Shown one piece after another: positions 52,262-61,014 of a stretch of DNA of 64,000 nt. The position numbers were made by a program, and so were the translations under genes. The notes beneath the pieces are model-generated. The model saw nothing but the letters and a program-made list of their open reading frames with translations. It was not told the DNA's origin and did no database searches. Source of the DNA: Planctomycetota bacterium (GTDB lineage Bacteria > Planctomycetota > Planctomycetia > Pirellulales > Pirellulaceae); assembly GCA_026692905.1 (NCBI GenBank), contig JAPLNL010000121.1, positions 14,515 through 78,514 of the forward strand. Direction: 5' to 3'. Position 1 is the stretch's first letter. The number at the start of each line of letters is the position of its first letter.

Positions 52262-54145
52262 ATGATTGGAGCAAGAATGCGGCAAAAACGATTTGAATTA
52301 GGGGGCGCCAAAAGATTTTTTGGTTCGGTTTTGGCCATTGTTTTCGCCGGCGAAGCCTTTGGTATGTACTTGCTTCGCATCCTATTGCCGTCCGGCGTCG
52401 ATCCGAATACGGTGGTTTTTCGAGATGCTGTATTGTTGACGATGATTATCGCTCCTGCGTTGTGGGCGTTGCTGATCCGACCGTTGAGAGAAATCGCGAG
52501 CGATGAGTATCGGAAATATCTCGCCATCTTTGAGGAGTCAGGCTACGGAATTTTTACGGTAAATGATCGAGGCATTATTGAAACGGTTAACTCATGTGTC
52601 GAGTTCTATTTTGAAACGGACAGGATGTCGATTCTGGGAAAACCTCTCTCGGAACTGTTCCCGGATTACGAAAACGGTCTTGCGATCACCGACTCGATTG
52701 AAGCCAGGATACATCTTTCGAAAAAACCAAGCCTAGATGAGGAAATAGTGGTCACTCGAGGCGATTGGACACGCACATTTGAAGTTCGGGTGAGTCGTTT
52801 ACAAATCAAAGGTCGTATTCAATACACGTTTGTCATTCGGGACATCACCCAACGAAAAAAGACCGAGTCCGATCTGATTCGAGCGAAAGAGGTTGCGGAT
52901 GCCGCCAATAGTTCCAAGAGCAACTTCCTGGCAAACATGAGCCATGAGATTCGGACACCTATGACGGCTATTTTGGGCTATACCGAACTCCTATTCGATG
53001 CTCGAAATATTGAAAACGAACCGGAACAACGGGTTCGAGCTGTTCAAACGATTCAGAGAAACGGCGAACATCTTTTGTCGATCATCGATGATATTCTTGA
53101 CCTGTCCAAGATTGAATCCGACCGGCTATCCATCGAGTCCATTGCGTATTCGCCTGTGTCAATTGTTGAGGAAGTGCTATCTCTGATGCGGGTTAAATCG
53201 AAAATCAGAGGGATCAAGCTAGAGGTCGAATATGAATCGCCAATACCAGCGCTAGTTCAGACCGATCCCACTCGAACGCGTCAAATCGTCTTGAATCTGG
53301 TAAGCAACGCCATCAAATTCACAGAGGCTGGTTCTGTAAAAGTAATCGTCCGGTTTGTGCCAGGAGATGAACCCAAGCTCCAGTTCGATGTGGTCGATAC
53401 CGGACTGGGTATGACTCGTGAGCAGCAGGAAAGGCTATTCAAGCCATTTGTTCAAGCTGATTCATCGACAACGCGACAATTTGGTGGAACGGGACTTGGG
53501 CTTACCATCAGCAAATATTTAGCTGAAATGTTGGGAGGCTCCGTGGTTATCGTAGATTCAATACCAGGAATAGGTACGCGATTTCGCGCCTCTGTTTGCA
53601 CCGGTGACCTGACAGGTGTGCCAATGATTGAACCATCTCAAGGTACTTTGACCACAGAGGTCGCCTCAACAGATGTGAAAGTACAGCCACAAGAAAATCC
53701 TTTGAATGGGTGTCGGATTCTGTTGGCAGAGGATGGACTAGACAACCAGCGATTGATTTCCTTTATCCTTAAGAAGGCAGGCGCAGAGATTACTGTGGTC
53801 GAGAATGGGCAACTAGCAGTGGACGCGGCATATGAGGCTAGCGAAAGCAATAGTCCATTCCACGTCCTCCTGATGGATATGCAAATGCCAGTAATGGATG
53901 GCTATGGAGCAACGTCTTTATTGCGAGCCAAAGGCTACCGTGGCCATATCATCGCTCTCACAGCACATGCGATGAGTGGTGATCAAACCAAATGCTTGAA
54001 CGCCGGCTGCAGCGACTACGCAACGAAACCCATTGATCGGGTTAAGTTGGTATCGATGATCGCGAGCTACTTCGATCGAAAAACTATTGCAGCTCCCGTT
54101 TGCCCGTCATCAAATCCTGTCAGTGCACTCTCCTCACACGTTTAG
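52262..54145 (+). CDS. Hybrid sensor histidine kinase, one PAS domain
   Basis: 627 residues. Two hydrophobic segments (KRFFGSVLAIVFAGEAFGMYL and AVLLTMIIAPALWALLI) anchor it; a PAS domain (EESGYGIFTVNDRGIIETVN) follows. HisKA phospho-site is H228 (ANMSHEIRTPMTAI), then HATPase (FGGTGLGLTISKYLAEMLGG), then a receiver with D539 (LLMDMQMPVMDGYG) and the C-terminal AGCSDYATKPI lysine. The kinase-HATPase-receiver part is close to that of the protein at 44800 (shared MSHEIR(M/T)PMTAILG and QADSS(V/T)TR(R/Q)FGGTGLGL), so the two are paralogues with different sensors. Confidence 0.93.
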   Translation: MIGARMRQKRFELGGAKRFFGSVLAIVFAGEAFGMYLLRILLPSGVDPNTVVFRDAVLLTMIIAPALWALLIRPLREIASDEYRKYLAIFEESGYGIFTVNDRGIIETVNSCVEFYFETDRMSILGKPLSELFPDYENGLAITDSIEARIHLSKKPSLDEEIVVTRGDWTRTFEVRVSRLQIKGRIQYTFVIRDITQRKKTESDLIRAKEVADAANSSKSNFLANMSHEIRTPMTAILGYTELLFDARNIENEPEQRVRAVQTIQRNGEHLLSIIDDILDLSKIESDRLSIESIAYSPVSIVEEVLSLMRVKSKIRGIKLEVEYESPIPALVQTDPTRTRQIVLNLVSNAIKFTEAGSVKVIVRFVPGDEPKLQFDVVDTGLGMTREQQERLFKPFVQADSSTTRQFGGTGLGLTISKYLAEMLGGSVVIVDSIPGIGTRFRASVCTGDLTGVPMIEPSQGTLTTEVASTDVKVQPQENPLNGCRILLAEDGLDNQRLISFILKKAGAEITVVENGQLAVDAAYEASESNSPFHVLLMDMQMPVMDGYGATSLLRAKGYRGHIIALTAHAMSGDQTKCLNAGCSDYATKPIDRVKLVSMIASYFDRKTIAAPVCPSSNPVSALSSHV

Positions 54146-54182
54146 TTACGGATTACAAGACTAAACCGAACAGCAGGAAATA

Positions 54183-54244
54183 GGCAGAAAGATCGAACGC
54201 AGAAAAATCGAGCAACTCATGTTTCTGCGTTCGAGTTTTCTGCC
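54183..54244. terminator. Long hairpin between convergent genes
   Basis: GGCAGAAAGATCGAACGCAG AAA pairs imperfectly with TTTCTGCGTTCGAGTTTTCT GCC around a loop of about 16 bases. It lies between the stop codons of the hybrid kinase (54145) and the giant repeat protein (54282), so it probably terminates both. Confidence 0.7.
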
Positions 54245-54281
54245 ATTAACCACTCGACAAAAAACCATTGGATTGGATGTC

Positions 54282-57200
54282 TTACTTGGATCGCAGCAGG
54301 TTCATTGCCTTTTCGAGGTTCTTGGAATTGGTCGATTCCAATCGGAGTAACTGAATACGACGCGAGGATGCGGAACCGGATTGCTGATCAAGTTTGTCGA
54401 TGAAGAGCTTCACTTCGTCGATCAGCATGACTGGACCTCGCAGCACGATGGCGTTGGTCGTTTCGTCGATGGCCGCAGTCAGCAGTGGCCCAGCCGATTG
54501 AGCATTGATTTGTTGCAGTACCGTTGCGACTTCGGCCGAGACGCCTTCGGGGATGGTGATGGGATCTCGGCCAGCTCCGGTTTTTAACTGCGACTTGTAC
54601 ACTTCTTTGAGGACATCCACTACGTTTTTGGCGCTGGCGTTACGAAGCGTAACAATGGACGGCGAAATCTCTTGAATGGTATCAAGCAAATCTTTGGAGT
54701 CGAAAACGGCTAGTAACTCTTCGACGATTTTTCGGTCGGAACGATTGCCGCCGATGACCAATCCATTGATGCGAGGGTCGGCCACAATCTTGACTCGCTG
54801 CATCGCATCTCCGATAGGCGAACGACGATTGCTGCCAGAGCCGAACAAGTCGACGAGAAGTTCTTGGAGGTGTTTCGCATCGGCATGATGAAGAATATAA
54901 ATGGAATAGTTCCCTGCCGTTGCAATCGGAGTTACTTTGGGGCTCATTAAAGTATCGACTAGTCTCGAAAACAACTCGAGGGCTTCGGGATCGTCTGAGG
55001 CAATCGTCCATTGATCTTCCCCGGTTACCACGATGATCGGGGATGACTGTTGTCCCGCCCCTTGCTCCGGAGCTTGGTCAAGAGGTGCACCAGTTAGCCT
55101 TTGGAATGGAGTGCTGGTTACCAATCCGATCGCTTGTGGTTTTTTGATCGCTGCAGGTACGGGAGCCCCATTTGGATCAGGCTTACCCTCGCTCGATTTA
55201 GGTTCTACCGGTTGATTCGACCGTTCATTCGACTTTTCATTCGACTGTGGGTTGACGATATTGATGGGGTTGTTTCGTATGGTTGGCCAAAGCTCTTGCA
55301 GATCTTCGAGCAAACGCTTGGAATTGCGAGTCACTGGAACAAATCGTAATCTGCCAGAGCCAGCTCCCGCCGATGCTTTGGGAACCTGCGATTCCCCCAT
55401 TTGCTTCAAGAGCTTTCTTAGACTTTCGAGCTGATCTTTGGTAGCTCGTACTAAAATCTGCTGTTGGCTGGTATCGACTGATATCGATGGGGCGGTGGTC
55501 AAGGGCTCGTCCTGAAAGAGAGCGTCCGCCGCCAGCTTGAACGACATGGGATCGATGGCGTTCAATTGAATGATCTCCAACTCGCGTTTCGGAGGCGCGA
55601 ATTGTTGGATCGTTTCCTCGACCAAACGTAGTTGAGTTTCGTTCCCGGTCACGAACAATTGCTCTTGAAAGGGGTCATACCGAATATCGATCGAACTGGC
55701 GTCGTCCTTGAATAAGCTTTCGATGGAGGTCGTGATCGCCTTGCCATCCGCTCCGCTCACAGGGAATAGCTGCAGTCTTTTGGCTTCACGCGTCGACTTG
55801 GGCGCATCGAACTGTTCGATGATTTGTTCTGCGACAAGCTGCTCTTGATGGCTACCGACGACGAAGACACTCTTGGCGTCGCGACTGAAACTGATTCCCG
55901 CCGTAGAGCGTCTTCCGAAGGCAGTTTGGAGCGTTTCGGCAACCGAAGCGGGATTCGCGTGCTTGAGCACGAAAGCTTTCAATGTTGGGAGTTTGGTTGG
56001 CTGCTCATTGATTTCGTTGATGACTTGAGCGATCGCGGCATGGTCCTCGTCGGTCGCGGTTGCAAAGACGCCACCGCTGGTCGCATCGGCGGAAAATCCA
56101 GACTTGGGAAAGCTCTCCAGCAAAGCCTTTGCGACCGGTGTTGGCTCAGCGGCGACGAGAGAATAATACCGAGTCAATTTCGGCTTCGAGTTGCCTGTTT
56201 CGACTTCGGACACGATTTGGGCGATACGTTCCATTTCAACGGTTGGCGCTGTCACGATCAAGCTGTTCGTGGCGGTGTCGGCCGTGGTGGATGCCTTGGG
56301 CGAGAAGCCTTGCAAGGCGATTTTCAAGGTAGCTGCATTTCCTTTGCCGATCGAGAATACGCGGGTTTCGCTGTCTCGCATCTCGATGTCAAAATCCTTG
56401 ACAATCGCATCGATGCGTTTGTGCTGCTCTGACGTTGCCGTTGCAATCAGAACCCCTTCCTCGCGCGAACCAAAGACGGTTGCATCGGGCATCAAGCTCG
56501 TTAGAACCGTAGCCAGTCCCAACGCGTTGGCTTGCTTGAGACGATAGACACGTGTATCCAGATTCGAGGATTTTGGGACGTCAAAAGCTTTGATGAACTC
56601 CAAGATTTTTTGGTGTTCACGAGCCTTTGCGGACGCAGAGATTGTCTTGGATGTCGGATCTTGCACCACGGTAGCTCGAGGAACCAAGGACTGTAAAATC
56701 GTGAGCGCGCTGAGGGTATTGCCGTATTTCAATGGGTAGACTGCAGTGGTATTGCCTTCAGGCTGGGAAAGCTCTTGTTCTAGCTTGACAATTTTATCAG
56801 CGACCATGGCCAACTCCTCCGGAGTACCGATCGCCAAAAGGGTGCCATTGCGAACATTGGTTTCGAAGCGAATTTGGGCAGGCAAGGTGGCTTGAAGTGC
56901 GCTTAGCAAGCTAACTTGATCGACCCGTTCTTGATCGACCATGAAGACTTTGATGGTTTTTTCAGCCGCATTGGGGCCATTGAGCATGAGTTCAATGACC
57001 TCCTCGATGCGTCTGTGTTGTTCGGCAGTGGCCACTACGATAAGCTGGCCAGACGTTGCATCTGAGGTGAGTTCGATCAGCGGAAACAGAGTTCGCAACG
57101 AAGTTTGAACGACCGTCAACTGAGTCGGCTTAACGTTGTAGGTCGCAGGCGTTTTTGGCAAATCGTAAAGCTCAAGCAGCTCTCGAATCTTTTGGTGTTC

Positions 57201-60200
57201 AAATGGTTTTGCGGTGACAGCGATGGTGCGTGACGCAGGATCTTGAACCAGCGTCGCTTTCGGTACCAAGGGTAACAAGAGTGCGATCGCACCTGCAGTC
57301 GAAGTGTGTTTCAACTGATAGATTGAGGAGGTTGATGCCTCTGGGGCAGGTAGTTGTTTTTGCAATTCGTCGAACTTGGCGGTAACTAGCTCGAGTTCTT
57401 CCCGCGTTCCGATGGCGAGGATCGCATTGTTCGTTGGACTGGACTCGAGCCGAATTTGCGGCGGTAAAGTGGATTGCATCGCGGTCAACATCGTTGCAAG
57501 CTCGACACGTTCTGGCTCGATTCGAAACACCTTGATCGTCCTCTCTGCCGCGTTGGGGCCGCCAGACATCAATTCAATGACTTCAGCGATTCGCTTTTGC
57601 TGCTCGGGGGTAGCTACCACGATCAGTTGACCAGAGGTCGGGACCGATGCGACGCCTGCGGTTGGGAAGAGGGTTAGCAAAGAAGCTTGTAGCGCAACAA
57701 CTTGTGTTGGCTTTACGTTATAGGTCGCGGCTTCTTTTGCCGCTTGGGCTGTCTTAGCGATTTGCTCGAGAGCCTGTTGAACACGTTCTTGCTGTTCTTC
57801 ATTGCCCCAAACGGTAACCGTTCGCGATGGGATGTCGCTGCTGACGAGTGCTTGAGGTGCAATTTGGCCAAGGATCGTGGCTAGTGTTAACATGTCGCCA
57901 GCAGGTACAGGATAAGTTTTGACAAACTGGGGCTTGCCATCGGGGGATGAGATCAATCGCTGCATAGCCACGTCCAATTGGTCGAGCTCTTTCACGGTGC
58001 CGGACCCGATGATGCGATTGGCTGTAGCGTCAGCTGATAACTGCATCTCGGGCCAAAGCTTTTGCAAAACAGGCAGCAGTGTGGCCGCTTGAAGTCGCTT
58101 GGCTTCGTAAGACCGAATCTCCTTTGCGGTTCCAGCTTGCATGGGGCGGTCGATCTGGGTAATGGTCGCCTTCGCGATGGCTTGTGCTTCCAATGGTCCT
58201 GTGACCACGAGTTGCTTCAGTTTGTCATCGGCGATGGACAGCGTGCCGAGCGCGAGTTGATCGAACAGAATCTTGATTTGGGATGGGAGCGCATTTTCGA
58301 TCGGATAGGCAACCACGATCGGTTGTTGATCGACGGTCATGTTTTCACTGAGGGCGGTAATCAACGCTGCGATCTCTTGATGTGTTTTAATGTCTGCGCC
58401 GACTAGCAAACGATTGTGGACGGAATCCACGTTGACTCGCGCTTTGGCCAACAGTGGAGTTAGTGCCACTTGCAGCGTTGCTGCAGTCATACCTCGCACG
58501 GAGTAAGACTCTAAGGTAATGGGGCTTTTCTTAGGTAGCTGCTCGTTGAAGGTTTGGATTCTCGCATCGAGCTTGAGGTGCGATTTTTCGTCGGCCAGCA
58601 CGGTCAACGAATTGCCGTCCGCATCGGCGGTGATTTTTGCTTCAGGAAATTCCGTGGCCAGGATTTGTAGGACAACGGCGGTTTCTGTGAAAGTGATTGG
58701 ATACGATTTGGGCAGCGTCGGCATCGCTGCCGGAGCAGGTTGATCGAGATTTTCTAGCAGCTTGGCAAACTCGACATGCTGACCTTCCGTGGCCCAGACC
58801 AAAAGCTCTTGTTTGTTGACACCGTCGACGATTTTAATATTGAGCAAGTGCGGAGGTAGGTCGGTCAGACTCGTTCGACGCGCGAGTTGGCTTTTGGATA
58901 ACGCGTATATTTGCAGCTTGCGTTCTTCGATTTTTGGAATCAAACGGAGTAGCTGTGGCAACATCCGCTCCACGGTTTCGATGTCCGGGTTCATTGCAAG
59001 CAACGTGAGCTGTCGACCGTCATCGCTCAGCCAAGTATTGGCAGCCGGTGCAATGCGAGTAATGTTGGCTAGCCACTTTGCGTCCGCCAATTGTTCGAGC
59101 GGGAAGGTACGCAGTTGTAGCTGGTTCGCAGATTGCGATCGCTTCCAGATCTCAATCATTTCCCCGGCGATACGAAGTTCTTCTTCGGTGGCGCGAACGA
59201 CGATGCTGCCTGATTTGGTGTTCGAAGCGATTTGCCCCTTTGGCAAAAAAGACTTGAGGGCCGTTTCGACGAGCGTTGTCAGGGCTGGTTCTATTTCGAA
59301 AACTTTCATACTCTTGCCGCCATCGACTGGTATGACGTCGATGGCAATCAGACTTTTGCGGATGAGAGTCTGTTCCTCAGCGCGAGCGATGACCAAAACG
59401 CGATCGGTTGTTGCAGTGACAGTTGCATTTGGTGCGAGATTGAGAACTTGTTTTTTGATCTCGTCTGCCGTCGAGCCCGCCAATTGATAGGCAACCGCTT
59501 CTAATTGGGGGAGCTGCGTTGCGCTAGCGAGCATTTGATCGATGGCTAGTTTGACGGCAGTTTGTTGACCTGGAACGAGAAAAGCGCTCAGGACTCCACC
59601 TTTGGCATCGACTGTAATTTGCTCGCTGGCGATGAGCTTGCGAATCGTCTCGAGCGCGCGGGCGGCATCGAGGTTCCCGAGTGGGTACGATGCGAAGACT
59701 GGTTGTGGCGGAGGAGGCGGTGGCGTTTTCGGATCAACTTTAGGCAATGGAACAGATGCGATCAACTCATTGATCGTTTGCATCTTGCCTGCTGTTTCGA
59801 TAACGAGTAGCTGAGTCCCTTGGGCCAACGGAACAGCGCGACCGTAACTGGTCAGGAAAGGTTTGACCTCGGACAACACGGCATCGATGGCCCGTCCGCC
59901 AAGAGGGAAGATGACGCTGACCAATTCGAACCGCCCGCGTTGTGAGAGTTCGTCTAACTTGACGCGTGGCAGCAGCTCAATGGGGATCGAATCGTTCAAG
60001 GCCATAACGACCAGCATTTTCTCTCGGCGAACCAATGAGAAATTGCGAGTCATCAAAACGCTGTTGAGAAGATCGATACCTTCGCTGGGCGAGTAGGAGC
60101 GCGTATCGCTATAAGTAAAAGTGCCGGGCGGGATCTGGTCCATGACGAGCGTTAAATCTTGTTGGCCCGCGAACCAATCGAGCACAGCGTCCCATTTCAT

Positions 60201-60572
60201 TTCCCGGAATTGAAACATGAGTTTCTTGGGAATAGGAGATTCGAGGAATTTCGCGCGCTGTTCGGTGGTCAGTAGGGCCAATATCTTGGCGTTGAAGTCG
60301 GATTTGATTGTGTCTTTGGTTGCTGCGTTAGCGGGAGCGACGACGGCCTCTGCTCGAGATTGGAGCAGTTTTTGAATTTCCGCGCGTTGGGTATCGACCA
60401 GACTAAGGCGTTCGGCGACGTCGGGGTGGATCAGTCGAGCGACATCAGGCTCCTGAGCATGAATGGGGCCAATGGCAGCCAGGACTGCCATCGACGCGAA
60501 TAGGATCATGAAATGCAAAGAACGGTTCGCGACCATGGATCGAGCTCGAAATCGAGGTATTGGAAGTGTCAT
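54282..60572 (-). CDS. Giant exported protein of about 25 tandem secretin-N/NolW-like repeats
   Basis: 2,096 residues. A signal peptide or anchor (about residues 18-40, ending IHAQ) is followed by a helical segment with LTTEQRAKFL, then an N0-like domain (about 112-190; LMFQFREMKWDAVLDWFAGQ) as found at the start of secretins. From about 200 to the end there are roughly 25 units of 60-70 residues, each with the pattern Y-x-(L/V) ... helix ... P-x-A ... D-x-x-x-x-x-L-x-V-x-A-T-x-x-(E/Q), typical of the N1/N3 (NolW) domains of type II/III secretins and PilQ. No secretin barrel or TonB-type domain follows: the chain ends after a last unit with NLLRSK. A proline-rich linker lies near residues 1,755-1,840. 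Two blocks of about 192 residues near 950-1,333 are a recent internal duplication. Function is not known. A start at 60536 is possible. Confidence 0.85.
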   Translation of the reverse strand: MTLPIPRFRARSMVANRSLHFMILFASMAVLAAIGPIHAQEPDVARLIHPDVAERLSLVDTQRAEIQKLLQSRAEAVVAPANAATKDTIKSDFNAKILALLTTEQRAKFLESPIPKKLMFQFREMKWDAVLDWFAGQQDLTLVMDQIPPGTFTYSDTRSYSPSEGIDLLNSVLMTRNFSLVRREKMLVVMALNDSIPIELLPRVKLDELSQRGRFELVSVIFPLGGRAIDAVLSEVKPFLTSYGRAVPLAQGTQLLVIETAGKMQTINELIASVPLPKVDPKTPPPPPPQPVFASYPLGNLDAARALETIRKLIASEQITVDAKGGVLSAFLVPGQQTAVKLAIDQMLASATQLPQLEAVAYQLAGSTADEIKKQVLNLAPNATVTATTDRVLVIARAEEQTLIRKSLIAIDVIPVDGGKSMKVFEIEPALTTLVETALKSFLPKGQIASNTKSGSIVVRATEEELRIAGEMIEIWKRSQSANQLQLRTFPLEQLADAKWLANITRIAPAANTWLSDDGRQLTLLAMNPDIETVERMLPQLLRLIPKIEERKLQIYALSKSQLARRTSLTDLPPHLLNIKIVDGVNKQELLVWATEGQHVEFAKLLENLDQPAPAAMPTLPKSYPITFTETAVVLQILATEFPEAKITADADGNSLTVLADEKSHLKLDARIQTFNEQLPKKSPITLESYSVRGMTAATLQVALTPLLAKARVNVDSVHNRLLVGADIKTHQEIAALITALSENMTVDQQPIVVAYPIENALPSQIKILFDQLALGTLSIADDKLKQLVVTGPLEAQAIAKATITQIDRPMQAGTAKEIRSYEAKRLQAATLLPVLQKLWPEMQLSADATANRIIGSGTVKELDQLDVAMQRLISSPDGKPQFVKTYPVPAGDMLTLATILGQIAPQALVSSDIPSRTVTVWGNEEQQERVQQALEQIAKTAQAAKEAATYNVKPTQVVALQASLLTLFPTAGVASVPTSGQLIVVATPEQQKRIAEVIELMSGGPNAAERTIKVFRIEPERVELATMLTAMQSTLPPQIRLESSPTNNAILAIGTREELELVTAKFDELQKQLPAPEASTSSIYQLKHTSTAGAIALLLPLVPKATLVQDPASRTIAVTAKPFEHQKIRELLELYDLPKTPATYNVKPTQLTVVQTSLRTLFPLIELTSDATSGQLIVVATAEQHRRIEEVIELMLNGPNAAEKTIKVFMVDQERVDQVSLLSALQATLPAQIRFETNVRNGTLLAIGTPEELAMVADKIVKLEQELSQPEGNTTAVYPLKYGNTLSALTILQSLVPRATVVQDPTSKTISASAKAREHQKILEFIKAFDVPKSSNLDTRVYRLKQANALGLATVLTSLMPDATVFGSREEGVLIATATSEQHKRIDAIVKDFDIEMRDSETRVFSIGKGNAATLKIALQGFSPKASTTADTATNSLIVTAPTVEMERIAQIVSEVETGNSKPKLTRYYSLVAAEPTPVAKALLESFPKSGFSADATSGGVFATATDEDHAAIAQVINEINEQPTKLPTLKAFVLKHANPASVAETLQTAFGRRSTAGISFSRDAKSVFVVGSHQEQLVAEQIIEQFDAPKSTREAKRLQLFPVSGADGKAITTSIESLFKDDASSIDIRYDPFQEQLFVTGNETQLRLVEETIQQFAPPKRELEIIQLNAIDPMSFKLAADALFQDEPLTTAPSISVDTSQQQILVRATKDQLESLRKLLKQMGESQVPKASAGAGSGRLRFVPVTRNSKRLLEDLQELWPTIRNNPINIVNPQSNEKSNERSNQPVEPKSSEGKPDPNGAPVPAAIKKPQAIGLVTSTPFQRLTGAPLDQAPEQGAGQQSSPIIVVTGEDQWTIASDDPEALELFSRLVDTLMSPKVTPIATAGNYSIYILHHADAKHLQELLVDLFGSGSNRRSPIGDAMQRVKIVADPRINGLVIGGNRSDRKIVEELLAVFDSKDLLDTIQEISPSIVTLRNASAKNVVDVLKEVYKSQLKTGAGRDPITIPEGVSAEVATVLQQINAQSAGPLLTAAIDETTNAIVLRGPVMLIDEVKLFIDKLDQQSGSASSRRIQLLRLESTNSKNLEKAMNLLRSK
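56575..57730 (-). repeat. Tandem duplication of a three-unit block within the giant repeat protein
   Basis: Each copy, about 576 bases, encodes three units beginning ATYNVKPTQ, TIKVF and a Y-x-LK-x unit (YQLKHTSTAG / YPLKYGNTLS). Copy 1 occupies about 57,150-57,730 and copy 2 about 56,575-57,149. Matching stretches include TSGQLIVVAT and VIELM-x-x-GPNAAE. Similarity between copies is far higher than between neighbouring units. Confidence 0.75.
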
Positions 60573-61014
60573 GGGTGGGGATATTTAGGCGGGAGCAGCC
60601 ACGTTTTTGAGGTGGGAACGGACCGCTTGTAGTTACTACTATAATTACTGACGCCGAAGATCGCTCAGATTGAGAGAGCAGATAGTAGCTGGTTTCGTGA
60701 GAAACCAGCTGCAATACATGGGCCTTGAACACAGGTTTCTCATGAAACCCTCTACACATGCTTGCCCAAAAGTGCCTTTCGTGCGATTGGAACCGCGGAA
60801 CCTATCTATAAGCCCGTCTTATTCTGGAATTGAGAGAGTGTCAGGCGAAGGGCTAACGCGAATCCAGCCCCAGCCTTTCATGCCGAATGTCATGGTGCCC
60901 AAGCAAAGTCGCGACATCAACGCGCATCTCTTTTGCATGGAGTCACCAAGACTCGAAACCAACGCTGGGGCCACCATTCACGTAAAAAAGTATCTGATAT
61001 CTTTTCATTTCCCA
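60573..61014. other. Intergenic region upstream of the giant gene, with twin hairpins
   Basis: About 440 bp with no supported gene. Two hairpins share one stem: AGCTGGTTTC-GTGA-GAAACCAGCT (60,687-60,710; 10-bp perfect stem) and GGTTTC-TCAT-GAAACC (60,734-60,749). A plus-strand frame across them (60,670-61,029) has no family resemblance. It should contain the promoter of the giant gene and the 3' flank of the membrane-protein gene. Confidence 0.55.

Noticed and set aside
58789-59487. Long plus-strand frames inside the giant repeat-protein gene (also at 55,824-56,432).
   Set aside because: They are antisense shadows favoured by the regular codon pattern of the repeats; serine- and leucine-rich with no family features.
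54282-60572. Annotating the giant protein as a type II or type III secretin (GspD/PilQ).
   Set aside because: No C-terminal secretin barrel block is present, the unit count is far too high, and no other secretion-system genes lie nearby.
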